Source: Gemmatimonadales bacterium
Lineage (GTDB): Bacteria; Gemmatimonadota; Gemmatimonadetes; Longimicrobiales; Gaopeijiaceae
Reading direction: 5' to 3'
DNA length: 46,547 nt
NCBI GenBank assembly: GCA_007695225.1
Contig: REED01000065.1
Coordinates: forward strand, 1-46,547
Made by a program: the position numbers and the translations under genes. Positions 36,267 to 45,588 of this stretch are shown here, in pieces (the first letter of the stretch is position 1; each line of letters opens with the position of its first letter). The notes below the pieces were generated by a model. It saw nothing but the letters and a program-made list of their open reading frames with translations, was not told the DNA's origin and made no database searches.

Positions 36267-37262
36267 TCAGCCCCAGAGGCGGCTCTCGTCCAGCAGTTCT
36301 TCCACCACCTTCCGCGAGGTGACTCCCTCCGCCTCGGCCTCGAAACTGGGCACCACCCTGTGGGCCAGAACCGAGGGTGCCACTGCCCGTACATCGTCGT
36401 AACTGGGGACCGGATTCCCCTGGATGGCGGCCCGGGCCTTCGCTCCCAGCACCAATGCCTGGGAGGCCCGGGGGCCCGCACCCCACGCCACATAACGCCG
36501 GGTGATGTCCAACGCCTCGGCGGTGCCTGGTCGGGTGGCCCGAACCAGGCGCACGGCGAAGGCGGCGACGGTGGGTGCCACCGGTACCCGGCGGACCAGC
36601 CCCTGGAGTTGCACGAGGCGTTTGGCCTCCACCACCGGGTTGACCTTCGGGAGGGCGGCGCCCGTGGTTCGCAGTGCCACTTCCTCCTCTTCCTCCCGGG
36701 AAGGATAACCAATCCGGAGTTCGAACATGAATCGGTCCAGCTGAGCTTCCGGAAGGGGATACGTCCCTTCCTGCTCAATGGGGTTCTGGGTGGCCAGGAC
36801 GAAGAAGGGGGAAGGGAGGGGGTACGTGTGCCCTGCGGCCGTGACCATGCGCTCCTGCATGGCCTGGAGGAGGGCGGCCTGGGTCTTGGGTGGGGTCCGG
36901 TTGATCTCGTCTGCCAGGACCACGTTGGCGAAGACTGGCCCCTTCACGAACCGGAAGGCCCGCTTCCCCGTGGACCGATCCTCCTCCATCACCTCGGTGC
37001 CCGTGATGTCGGTCGGCATGAGGTCCGGGGTGAACTGGATCCGGGAGAACTCCAGGTCCAGTGCCTCTGCCAGTGTAGAGACAAGAAGGGTCTTGGCCAG
37101 TCCGGGGACCCCCACCAAGAGGGCGTGACCATTCCCCAGCAGAGCCAGGAGAAGGCCATCCACCACCTCCCGCTGGCCCACCACGCACTTGGCCACTTCC
37201 CTCCGCAGGGAGTCGGCCACCCGGGAGGCCTCTTCCAGGAGTTCCAGATCCGGATCCTGCAC
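36267..37262 (-). CDS. MoxR-family AAA+ ATPase
   Basis: Chaperone-like AAA+ ATPase, 331 residues. It has Walker A GVPGLAKT (51-58), the FTPDLMPTDITG segment, Walker B VVLADEIN (114-121), PKTQAALLQAMQE, sensor 1 ATQNPIEQEGTYPLPEAQLDRF and a C-terminal lid. MoxR proteins usually sit next to DUF58 and VWA-domain genes, but none is seen here; its neighbours are the CorC-like and gamma-CA-like genes. The GTG at 37262 has GGAG 5 bases upstream and gives the usual length. An ATG at 37367 in the same frame would add 35 non-conserved residues and lacks a ribosome-binding site. Confidence 0.92.
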   Translation of the reverse strand: MQDPDLELLEEASRVADSLRREVAKCVVGQREVVDGLLLALLGNGHALLVGVPGLAKTLLVSTLAEALDLEFSRIQFTPDLMPTDITGTEVMEEDRSTGKRAFRFVKGPVFANVVLADEINRTPPKTQAALLQAMQERMVTAAGHTYPLPSPFFVLATQNPIEQEGTYPLPEAQLDRFMFELRIGYPSREEEEEVALRTTGAALPKVNPVVEAKRLVQLQGLVRRVPVAPTVAAFAVRLVRATRPGTAEALDITRRYVAWGAGPRASQALVLGAKARAAIQGNPVPSYDDVRAVAPSVLAHRVVPSFEAEAEGVTSRKVVEELLDESRLWG

Positions 37263-37519
37263 CCCTACTCCGTCCGCCAACCGATCCTCCTTCGTGCGTG
37301 AATGCCGAACCCTCCGACCGTCGGGGATCCATGACTCGGAACCCGGATTTCGCGACCCGGCCACCATGCTGGACGGTAGAAGATAAGGGGCCGCGATCCT
37401 TCGCCCCTACCCGCTCCCACGGGGGCAGGATCCCGGCGACGGCAAGAGAGCAGGATATCCCGGCTCAGGGGCTTGCGCCACACCAGAGGCGGGAGGGCCC
37501 GGCGCGGACCTCGAAGAGC

Positions 37520-37537
37520 TTGCGAAAAATTTCACAA
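37520..37537. promoter_or_regulatory. Rex-type operator upstream of the ATP synthase operon
   Basis: TTGCGAAAAATTTCACAA matches the Rex operator pattern TTGTGAA-N4-TTCACAA with a single mismatch, and symmetry continues outward as GAGC/GCTC to a 26-base palindrome (37516-37541). Rex is an NADH/NAD+-sensing repressor of respiratory and fermentative genes. The site also fits a CRP-like TGTGA-N6-TCACA pattern with one mismatch, so a CRP/FNR-family protein is the main alternative. Confidence 0.6.
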
Positions 37538-37561
37538 GCTCCTATCCTTTCAGGCTGTAAT
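37520..37561 (+). promoter_or_regulatory. Candidate promoter of the ATP synthase operon
   Basis: Two readings are possible: TTGCGA (37520) with TATCCT (37543) and a 17-base spacer, or TTCACA (37531) with TGTAAT (37556) and a 19-base spacer. In either case the Rex-type palindrome covers the -35 hexamer, the position expected for repression. The leader to atpZ is about 130 bases. Confidence 0.45.
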
Positions 37562-37698
37562 CCTTCGGGGTCAAATCCTCGGCCTTGTCTTCGGAAAGCC
37601 GCTCTCCGACGGACATGTTCCGGGATCCCCGGGGAAGGTCGTGGGTGAGGTCCCAACAGGCGGCGGGAAAGCAGTCCGCCAACGGCGTAGGGGAAGCC

Positions 37699-38001
37699 AT
37701 GGGCGACGACGAGGAAGGGCGGCGATCCGGTCCCAGTGAGCCCCTGGTGGCTCTGGCTCGATTCTCGGGCCATGGCCTCACATTGGCCATCTCCACCGGG
37801 ATGTTTCTCTTCCTTGGCTGGTGGGTGGATGGACGGCTGGGGACCACCCCCATCCTGACCATCCTGGGGGCGCTCCTGGGTGCCGGGGCGGGGTTCTACA
37901 GCCTTCTCCGGGATCTCATGATCCGGCCGGAAGACGGGGCTGCGGGAGAGGGTACGCAGGACGATGGATCCGACGGAAGTTCCGACGGAAGTAGGGGATG
38001 A
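37699..38001 (+). CDS. atpZ: AtpZ-type small membrane protein of the ATP synthase operon
   Basis: A 100-residue protein with two membrane segments, about 25-45 (LTLAISTGMFLFLGWWVDGRLG) and 50-68 (PILTILGALLGAGAGFYSLL). The pattern GWWxDGRLGTTP followed by a glycine-rich helix is that of the AtpZ/AtpI 'Gene 1' family found at the head of many atp operons, where members help c-ring assembly or Mg2+/Ca2+ uptake. The C-terminus is a low-complexity Gly/Asp/Ser tail. The ATG at 37699 has GGGGA upstream; an ATG at 37585 in the same frame would add 38 non-conserved residues. The stop overlaps the next gene as ATGA. Confidence 0.85.
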   Translation: MGDDEEGRRSGPSEPLVALARFSGHGLTLAISTGMFLFLGWWVDGRLGTTPILTILGALLGAGAGFYSLLRDLMIRPEDGAAGEGTQDDGSDGSSDGSRG

Positions 38002-38384
38002 GGCGTTGGCTCCGGTTTGCGGTTCCGGCCCTGGTCCTGACTGCGGCTCTGGTGGGCCTCTGGTGGCCATGGGTTGACGGTGAGGGCCGAAGAGGCCTCC
38101 TTGTGGCGGCAGGAGCGGCGCTCCCCCTCCACCTTGCGGCCTTCGGGATCCTCCTCCGGCACGAGCCGGGGAGCACCGGTTTTCTGGCGGTGTGGGCCGG
38201 CGGGACGTTGCTACGGATGCTGGCGGTGGGGCTGGTAGCGGGAGTGGTTTGGTTTCGGGAGGATGTGGATCCTCTCACAACCCTTCTGGCGCTTGCGGGA
38301 CTTCTGGTGAGTTTGCTTTTCCTGGAGATCTGGGCAATGCAGGCCGGCGAGGACGGACCGATGAATGGAAGCGAGCAGAGATGA
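37998..38384 (+). CDS. atpI: ATP synthase subunit I-like membrane protein
   Basis: A 128-residue protein with four predicted membrane segments (about 8-25, 33-53, 62-83 and 91-113). Its place between atpZ and atpB and its size match AtpI, a dispensable assembly factor for the c ring. Sequence conservation in this family is low, so the assignment rests mainly on topology and context. It overlaps both neighbours by 4 bases (ATGA on each side). Confidence 0.7.
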   Translation: MRRWLRFAVPALVLTAALVGLWWPWVDGEGRRGLLVAAGAALPLHLAAFGILLRHEPGSTGFLAVWAGGTLLRMLAVGLVAGVVWFREDVDPLTTLLALAGLLVSLLFLEIWAMQAGEDGPMNGSEQR

Positions 38385-39277
38385 ACGGCAACGTCGCCGA
38401 GGCGGCTTCAGGCGGACAAGCGGAACCCACCTCCGAGGTCTTTGACCTCGGCTCCATGCTCATGGGGAAGGTGGCCGACGCGTCCTATATCGAGATCGCC
38501 GGATGGAGGATCGACCTTCCCCAGTGGGATCCGGTCCAGATCGGTTTCATTACCCTGGATCTGTCCCCGGGAAAGAACGTGGTCTTCATGCTCCTGGCCG
38601 GGGCCCTCTGCCTCCTCACCTTCATCCTTGTGGGGCGGACCTACCAACGGATGAGTGAGCAGGACGCCCCTTCCGGCTTCGCCAACGGGGTGGAGTCGGT
38701 GATCCTCTTCTTCCGGGACAAGGTGGTCAGGGCCAACATCGGCCATGGAGCGGATCAGTTCACGCCATTCCTCCTGACCCTCTTCTTCTTCATCCTGTAC
38801 ATGAACCTCCTGGGGCTCATCCCCTTCGGCGTCTCCTCCACCGCGTCCATCTCGGTGACGGCGGCGTTGGCCCTCCTCTCACTGATCTGGATTGAGGTGG
38901 CAGGGTTCCGGGAACTGGGGCCGGCGGGATACGCCCGCACGATTTTCTACGCCCCCAAGGGCCTGCATCCAGTGGGCCAGGCGTTCATGCTTGTCATCAT
39001 GACGCCGGTGGAGGCCATGGGAAAGCTCACCAAGCCCTTCGCCCTGGCCATCCGTCTCTTCGCCAACATGACGGCGGGGAAGATCCTGATCCTGGCACTT
39101 CTCGGGCTGGTCTTCGTCTTCGCCGACGCGACCACGGCCCGTTGGGGAGTCGCCGGCGGTGCCGTCATCATGGCCACGGCCATCACTCTGCTGAAGGTGT
39201 TCGTCTCGTTTCTACAGGCGTTCATCTTCACCATGCTCACGGCCGTGTTCATCGGCCTGATCCGTCACGCCCACTGA
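38381..39277 (+). CDS. atpB: ATP synthase Fo subunit a
   Basis: Proton half-channel subunit, 298 residues. The essential Arg is in the conserved FALAIRLFANMTAGKILI segment (E. coli Arg210 equivalent). Other conserved parts are FTPFLLTLFFFILYMNLLGLIPFG and the C-terminal FVSFLQAFIFTMLTAVFI. A soluble N-terminal segment of about 70 residues comes before the first membrane helix, longer than in E. coli. The ATG at 38381 overlaps the atpI stop by 4 bases. A 106-base gap without evident signals separates it from atpE. Confidence 0.97.
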   Translation: MNGNVAEAASGGQAEPTSEVFDLGSMLMGKVADASYIEIAGWRIDLPQWDPVQIGFITLDLSPGKNVVFMLLAGALCLLTFILVGRTYQRMSEQDAPSGFANGVESVILFFRDKVVRANIGHGADQFTPFLLTLFFFILYMNLLGLIPFGVSSTASISVTAALALLSLIWIEVAGFRELGPAGYARTIFYAPKGLHPVGQAFMLVIMTPVEAMGKLTKPFALAIRLFANMTAGKILILALLGLVFVFADATTARWGVAGGAVIMATAITLLKVFVSFLQAFIFTMLTAVFIGLIRHAH

Positions 39278-39383
39278 GGGGCGGCGGGTCGTCTTCAACG
39301 GGCCTCGTGCTCGTGAGAACGCCGCTCAGCGCTCTGATTGCAGCGGTCCACTACACCACACTCCAAGACGAGACGGAGACACA

Positions 39384-39653
39384 ATGCTGAACTCCACCCT
39401 TCTCGCCATCCAGGAAGCCGCGGCGGTCGGTGCCACCGACGCGACCCTGATCGGTGCCGCCCTGGCCATCGGGCTCACCGTACTCGGTGCCGGACTCGGC
39501 ATCGGCTGGATCGGCTCTTCCGCCATGAACGGGATCGCCCGACAGCCGGAGGCGGCGGGCAACATCCAGACCTCGGCGATCATCCTGGCGGCCCTCATCG
39601 AGGGCGCGGCTCTCTTCGCCCTGGTCATCACGCTGCTCTACAAGCTGCTCTGA
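39384..39653 (+). CDS. atpE: ATP synthase Fo subunit c
   Basis: Rotor ring subunit, 89 residues, two membrane helices joined by the polar loop IARQPEA. The ion-carrying carboxylate is Glu73 in AALIEGAALFAL. Helix 1 has the glycine-packing motif GAGLGIGWIG that sets ring diameter. Residues that coordinate sodium in Na+-type rings (a Gln in helix 1 and Ser-Thr after the Glu) are replaced here by Ile and Gly-Ala, so the ring is most probably proton-driven. The first 15 residues are a short extension before helix 1. Confidence 0.97.
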   Translation: MLNSTLLAIQEAAAVGATDATLIGAALAIGLTVLGAGLGIGWIGSSAMNGIARQPEAAGNIQTSAIILAALIEGAALFALVITLLYKLL

Positions 39654-39714
39654 TCCACGTTCCGACTGAGCGCGCGGCGGGGCGTCCACGCCGGATGTCC
39701 CACGGAACCACCTC

Positions 39715-39754
39715 TCAGCCGGACCCGCCCTTACGGCTGCGGGTCCGGCTGAGG
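39715..39754 (+). repeat. Perfect 15-bp-stem hairpin between atpE and atpF
   Basis: CTCAGCCGGACCCGC (39715-39729) and GCGGGTCCGGCTGAG (39740-39754) pair without mismatch around a 10-base loop. It stands in the 130-base atpE-atpF gap, 61 bases after atpE. No T-tract follows. It may protect the atpE 3' end or reduce read-through, raising subunit c output over the other subunits. Confidence 0.8.
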
Positions 39755-39783
39755 GGTCCGACGACCGACATGAAGGCGAGATC

Positions 39784-40362
39784 ATGAAGATTCCCGCAAT
39801 GGCCACAGTGGGCCTGGCTTTTACGCCGGCCTCCCTTCTCGCCGCCCAGGAGGGCGGCGGAGGGCTATTTACCGTGGATCCGGGCCTGTCGGTCTGGACC
39901 ATCGCCACCTTTCTGGTGGTCCTTTTCGTCCTGGGCAAGTTTGCGTGGGGCCCGATCCTCGGGGCCCTGGACGCCCGGGAGAAGGGGATCAAGGACTCCA
40001 TCGACGCGGCGACCCAGCTACGCCAGGAGGCGAAGGAATCCCTGGAGGAGCACCGCCGGCAGCTTGCCGATGCGCGCCGTCAGGCCCAGGAGATCGTGGC
40101 CGAGGGCCGGAGTGCGGCGGACCGCTTGCGGCGGGACATCGAGGAGAAGGCCCGGGAGGAGGCGGAACGGATTCTCGAGCGCACGCGCCAGGAAATCCGC
40201 CGGGAGCGGGATGTGGCCATCGAGCAGATTCGGACCGAGGCGGTGGATTTGGCCCTGGCCGCCGCCGCCCGGATCCTGGATGAGAAGCTCACCGAGGAGC
40301 GGGATCGCGCCCTGGTGAAGTCGTACCTCCAGGATATCGCAGCCCCCAGGGCAGAGGCCTGA
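39784..40362 (+). CDS. atpF: ATP synthase Fo subunit b
   Basis: Peripheral-stalk subunit, 192 residues. One membrane segment at about 36-56 ([19 protein letters not shown]) is followed by a long charged helical domain that forms the stator coiled coil. Ahead of the anchor is a hydrophobic start ([25 protein letters not shown]) that looks like a cleavable signal peptide. GAGAT precedes the ATG. The stop is 2 bases before the atpH start. Confidence 0.95.
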   Translation: MKIPAMATVGLAFTPASLLAAQEGGGGLFTVDPGLSVWTIATFLVVLFVLGKFAWGPILGALDAREKGIKDSIDAATQLRQEAKESLEEHRRQLADARRQAQEIVAEGRSAADRLRRDIEEKAREEAERILERTRQEIRRERDVAIEQIRTEAVDLALAAAARILDEKLTEERDRALVKSYLQDIAAPRAEA

Positions 40363-40364
40363 CG

Positions 40365-40919
40365 GTGCGCCAGGCCACCATTGCCCGGAACTATGCTTCC
40401 GCCCTCTTCCAGCTGGGGGAGCGGGAATCCGCAGTGGAAGCGTATGGGGCGGGGCTCAAGCTGGTCTCCCTCCTCCTGGATGAGACCCCGGGTCTCCGGC
40501 GCTTCCTGGATACGCCCCGGATCGCCACGGAGGAGAAGAAGCGGGTCCTGAGAACTGCCCTCCAGGACCGGCTCCCGGGCCATGTCCTGAACTTCGTACT
40601 CCTCACGGTGGACAATCGCCGCCAAGAGCTCCTGCAGGAGATCTCAGGGGAGTACATGGCCCTCGAGGACGAGCGGATGGGGCGGGCCCGGGTGGAGGTG
40701 TCCGTCGCACGGGAGCCCGACGCCGGGGAGATGGAACAGATTCAATCGCAACTCTCCCGGATCCTGGGACGGGAGGCGATTCCGCGGTTCCAGGTAAAGA
40801 AGGAACTCCTGGGGGGCATCGCCTTCCGGAGCGGTGACATGATTTTTGACGGTTCGGTGCGCCGCCGCCTCGAACGGATGCGCCGTCAGCTCCTCACCAC
40901 CGACCTCTCGACCGACTGA
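40365..40919 (+). CDS. atpH: ATP synthase F1 subunit delta
   Basis: Links the peripheral stalk to the top of the F1 head. The 184-residue protein has the N-terminal helical domain starting IARNYASALFQLGER and LLLDETPGLRRFLDTPRI, a middle LLTVDNRRQELLQEI segment, and the C-terminal part with ARVEVSVAREPD and FQVKKELLGGIAFRSGDMIFDGSVRRRLERM, all typical. It starts with GTG, 2 bases after atpF, and ends 12 bases before atpA. Confidence 0.96.
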   Translation: MRQATIARNYASALFQLGERESAVEAYGAGLKLVSLLLDETPGLRRFLDTPRIATEEKKRVLRTALQDRLPGHVLNFVLLTVDNRRQELLQEISGEYMALEDERMGRARVEVSVAREPDAGEMEQIQSQLSRILGREAIPRFQVKKELLGGIAFRSGDMIFDGSVRRRLERMRRQLLTTDLSTD

Positions 40920-40931
40920 GGACGAGTTTCA

Positions 40932-42494
40932 ATGGCCAACTCCGATACACAGCTCCGCGCGAGCGAGATCAAGGGCGTCCTTCTAAGCGCCATCGACCAG
41001 TACCAGGAGACGCTCCACGCCGAAGAGGTGGGGGCCGTCCTGGAGGTAAAGGACGGAATCGCCCGCATCTATGGCCTGACCAATGCCATGGCATCCGAGA
41101 TGCTGGAGATCACTCCCCAGGATGGGGGGGCGCCCGTCACCGCCTTGGCGCTGAACCTTGAAGAGGACAACATCGGGGCCGTCGTCCTGGGTGACTGGGC
41201 GCGGCTCCACGAGGGCAACGAGGTCCGGCGGACGGGACGAGTCCTGGAGGTCCCGGTGGGGGAAGGGTACCTGGGCCGGGTGGTGGACGCCCTCGGAGAC
41301 CCGGTGGACGGAAAGGGCCCCGTGGATCCGCTGGAAGGCTCCCGGATGATCGACATCGTGGCGCCGGGGATCGTCCTGCGTCAGCCTGTGGATGAGCCCA
41401 TGCAGACCGGGATCAAGGCCATCGATTCCATGATCCCCATCGGGCGGGGACAGCGGGAACTCATCATCGGCGACCGGGGGACGGGGAAGACGGCCATCGC
41501 CATCGACACCATCATCAACCAGAAGGGCGCCGGCGTCGTCTGCGTCTACTGCGCCATCGGGCAGCGGGCGGGGAAGGTGGCGGCAGTGGTGGAGACGCTT
41601 CGGGAGCACGGGGCCATGGACTACACCATCGTGGTGGCGGCCAACTCCTCGGACCCCGCCTCCATGCAGTACATCTCCCCCTACACCGCGACGGCCCTGG
41701 CAGAGCACTTCATGTGGCAGGGACGTCCGACCCTGGTGGTCTACGACGACCTCTCCAAGCAGGCCACGGCGTACCGGCAGCTCTCCCTGATCCTCCGGCG
41801 TCCCCCGGGGCGTGAAGCCTACCCTGGAGATGTCTTCTACCTCCACTCCCGGCTCCTGGAGCGGGCGGCCAAGCTCTCGGATGAGCAGGGCGGCGGGTCC
41901 ATGACGGCCCTCCCCATCATCGAGACCCAGGCCGGGGACGTGTCGGCGTACATTCCCACCAATGTCATCTCCATCACCGACGGGCAGATCTTCCTGGAGC
42001 CCGACCTTTTCTACTCCGGAGTCCGGCCCGCGGTGAACGTGGGGATCTCGGTTTCCCGGGTGGGGGGTGCAGCCCAGGTGAAGGCCATGAAGAAGGTGGC
42101 TGGGCGACTCCGTCTCGACCTGGCCCAGTTCCGGGAGCTGGAGGCCTTCGCCCAGTTCGGATCCGACCTGGACGCGGCCACCCTTCGCCAGTTGGGCCGC
42201 GGGCAGCGGACTGTGGAGATCCTGAAGCAGCCCCAGTACCGTCCCGTGCCGGTGGAGAAGCAGGTTGCGGTCATCTACGCGGTGACCAACGGCCACCTGG
42301 ATGCGGTCCCTGTGGAGCGGGTCCGGGCCTGGGAGGCAGGGTTCCTGGACTTCCTCGACGCCCAGTACGAGGACCTGCTGGAGGGGTTCCGGAAGGAAAA
42401 GGCCCTCACCGACGCGCTGGAGGAGAGGTTGAAGGCGGCCCTCGTGGACTTCAACGCCCACTTCGAAGCCCAGGAGGGGGCGGCCTCCGCCTGA
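40932..42494 (+). CDS. atpA: ATP synthase F1 subunit alpha
   Basis: Non-catalytic nucleotide-binding subunit, 520 residues. Features in order: the N-terminal stalk-contact helix ([17 protein letters not shown]), the beta-barrel crown, P-loop [25 protein letters not shown], the arginine-finger region ([17 protein letters not shown]) and the C-terminal helical domain. The sequence is canonical throughout. Confidence 0.98.
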   Translation: MANSDTQLRASEIKGVLLSAIDQYQETLHAEEVGAVLEVKDGIARIYGLTNAMASEMLEITPQDGGAPVTALALNLEEDNIGAVVLGDWARLHEGNEVRRTGRVLEVPVGEGYLGRVVDALGDPVDGKGPVDPLEGSRMIDIVAPGIVLRQPVDEPMQTGIKAIDSMIPIGRGQRELIIGDRGTGKTAIAIDTIINQKGAGVVCVYCAIGQRAGKVAAVVETLREHGAMDYTIVVAANSSDPASMQYISPYTATALAEHFMWQGRPTLVVYDDLSKQATAYRQLSLILRRPPGREAYPGDVFYLHSRLLERAAKLSDEQGGGSMTALPIIETQAGDVSAYIPTNVISITDGQIFLEPDLFYSGVRPAVNVGISVSRVGGAAQVKAMKKVAGRLRLDLAQFRELEAFAQFGSDLDAATLRQLGRGQRTVEILKQPQYRPVPVEKQVAVIYAVTNGHLDAVPVERVRAWEAGFLDFLDAQYEDLLEGFRKEKALTDALEERLKAALVDFNAHFEAQEGAASA

Positions 42495-42534
42495 CGGCGG
42501 ACCCGCACCCCGAGCCCAGGAGGACGAAGAACCC

Positions 42535-43395
42535 GTGTCCAAGTCCAGGGAAGTCAAGCGCCGGATCCGATCTGTCGAGAACACCCGGCAGATCACCCGC
42601 ACCATGGAGATGGTGGCCACCTCGAAGCTGAAGAAGGCCACCGACCGGGTGAATGCCGCACGGCCTTATAACCAGGCCCTGAAGGAGATCGTCTACTCCC
42701 TCTACGATCCTGGATTGGCGGAGCGGTTCCCCCTCCTTCGCGCGGTGGAATCCCCGGAGCGGGCAGCAGTCCTCCTTCTCACTGCGAACCGGGGACTGGC
42801 GGGGGCATTCAACGTGAACCTGATCCGGAAGGCCCGAGAAAAGGTTGCGGAACTCCGCGGTGGAGGGGTGGAGACGGAGATCCACGTGGTGGGGAAGAAG
42901 GGGATCGGATTCTTCCGGTACCTCGGAGAGGAACTGTCCCTGGCACGGATCGACATCAGCGATTCGCCCAGCCCGGCGGAGGCGCAGTCCCTGGTGGCTC
43001 CTCTTCGAGATCGGTTCGCACGGGGAGAGCTGGACGCCGTCTACCTGGTGGCCTCGGAGTTCCGCTCGGCCCTCTCCACCCCACCCACGATCCGTCAACT
43101 CCTTCCCATCGAGCCGAAGGAAGGGGGGGTGGATCCGGAGAATTTCATCCTGAAGCCCTCCGGGGACGAGATCCTGAAGCGGCTTCTCCCTCTCTACCTC
43201 CGAAACGCGGTCTATCGGGGGCTGGTGGAGAATACAGCGGCGGAGCACAGCGCCCGCCGAGCGGCGATGAAGAACGCCACGGACAACGCTGGAGACATGC
43301 TCGAAGGGCTCCGACGGTCCTTCAACCGGGCCCGACAGGCCCAGATCACGCAGGAGATTGCCGAGATCGTGGGTGGCGCCGCCGCGTTCGAGTGA
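42535..43395 (+). CDS. atpG: ATP synthase F1 subunit gamma
   Basis: Central rotor shaft, 286 residues. The N-terminal helix has SREVKRRIRSVENTRQITRTMEMVATSKLKKA and the C-terminal helix has MKNATDNAGDMLEGLRRSFNRARQAQITQEIAEIVGGAAA, the two halves of the antiparallel coiled coil inside alpha3beta3. The middle domain (about 70-200) is of normal length. No chloroplast-type redox Cys pair is present. The start is a GTG with AGGAGG about 10 bases upstream. Confidence 0.97.
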   Translation: MSKSREVKRRIRSVENTRQITRTMEMVATSKLKKATDRVNAARPYNQALKEIVYSLYDPGLAERFPLLRAVESPERAAVLLLTANRGLAGAFNVNLIRKAREKVAELRGGGVETEIHVVGKKGIGFFRYLGEELSLARIDISDSPSPAEAQSLVAPLRDRFARGELDAVYLVASEFRSALSTPPTIRQLLPIEPKEGGVDPENFILKPSGDEILKRLLPLYLRNAVYRGLVENTAAEHSARRAAMKNATDNAGDMLEGLRRSFNRARQAQITQEIAEIVGGAAAFE

Positions 43396-44910
<1,515 letters not shown>

Positions 44911-44911
44911 G

Positions 44912-45271
44912 ATGGCCGGCGCTCCCGTCATGAACGTCCGGGTGGTCTCCCCGGTGGAGACGGTCTTCGAGGGTGAGGTCCTTTCCCTGGTGGCGCCGGC
45001 CTGGGACGGGAAGGTGGGCATCCTTCCCGGGCACGCACCCTACATCACTCTTCTCGGGGGAGGGTATCTGGACATGGATCTCCCCGGAGGGGCCAGCCAG
45101 CGATACTTCCTGAACCGGGGCGTCATGAAGGTGGAAGAGGATCAGGTCACCGTCCTCTCCGAGTATGCTGCCAGCGAGATGCCGGCGGATTTCGAGCCGG
45201 CTTCGGCCCTACTGGACTTGGAGCCGGCGGACCTGGATGAGATGGCCGGACCGGAAAACCCCCTGGTCTGA
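44912..45271 (+). CDS. atpC: ATP synthase F1 subunit epsilon, short form
   Basis: Connects gamma to the c ring. The 119-residue protein has the N-terminal beta-sandwich (VRVVSPVETVFEGEVLSLVAPAWDGKVGILPGHAPYITLL and YFLNRGVMKVEEDQVTVLSEYA). The part after about residue 92 is a 27-residue acidic, Pro-containing tail (DFEPASALLDLEPADLDEM) instead of the usual two-helix C-terminal domain. Such a protein should hold the rotor together but lack the helical hairpin that inhibits ATP hydrolysis. The ATG at 44912 has GGAGG upstream. It is the last gene of the atp operon. Confidence 0.93.
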   Translation: MAGAPVMNVRVVSPVETVFEGEVLSLVAPAWDGKVGILPGHAPYITLLGGGYLDMDLPGGASQRYFLNRGVMKVEEDQVTVLSEYAASEMPADFEPASALLDLEPADLDEMAGPENPLV

Positions 45272-45283
45272 TCCTTAGGTACA

Positions 45284-45315
45284 GGGGGCCGGGGCGGGAC
45301 GGGGTTGGGCCGGGG
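45284..45315 (+). promoter_or_regulatory. G-quadruplex candidate just after atpC
   Basis: Six runs of three to five G (45284, 45291, 45296, 45301, 45307, 45312) are separated by loops of one or two bases. This exceeds the G3+N1-7 four-run rule and lies 13 bases after the atpC stop on the coding strand, so it would also be present in the atp mRNA 3' end. Confidence 0.6.
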
Positions 45316-45503
45316 TGCCGGAAGTTGGGCGCCTTCGGCCCCTTCGCCGTTTCCGTCGCCTTGCACTCGGCCCAACGGAGGCCCAGGACCGCAAGACCCC
45401 TTCTCGGTGGTCCCTTTACTTCTTCAACAGCCTCCCCGCGGCGTCACGTCTGCAGCCGCACGCCGTCGGGGAACTCCTGGCCCCCGGGGAGTGTCCTCAG
45501 AAA

Positions 45504-45541
45504 GGTGTTCTGTAGAAGGCACCCGACGAGGATGCCTCGTC
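45504..45541 (+). repeat. Two adjacent hairpins upstream of the PHP gene
   Basis: First hairpin 45504-45523: GGTG and TTC pair with GAA and CACC around a short loop, with a GG bulge. Second hairpin 45525-45541: GACGAGG and CCTCGTC around ATG, a perfect 7-bp stem. They lie about 50 bases before the start codon and have no T-tract. Confidence 0.5.
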
Positions 45542-45588
45542 TCCGCTGGCGAACGCTCGGCGGGTGTCCAATCCCCCCAAAGGACTCC

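Larger units (their letters stand above)
37263..37698. other. Divergent gap between moxR and the ATP synthase operon
   Basis: No gene is evident in these 436 bases. The right half holds the presumed atp promoter with an overlapping Rex-type operator (37520-37537) and a leader of about 130 bases that includes a small GGCGG/CCGCC hairpin near 37670-37688. The left half, upstream of moxR, shows no promoter I can support. Confidence 0.6.
45272..45588. other. Gap between atpC and the PHP gene with G-runs and hairpins
   Basis: These 317 bases hold no supported gene. The left end carries six closely spaced G-runs (45284-45315). The right end carries two adjacent hairpins (45504-45541). The middle is C-rich and shows nothing I can name, although the reading frame of the PHP gene stays open through it. 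Confidence 0.7.

Noticed and set aside
39384-39653. Sodium-type ATP synthase ring
   Set aside because: The helix-1 Gln and the Ser-Thr after the carboxylate that mark Na+ rings are replaced by Ile and Gly-Ala.
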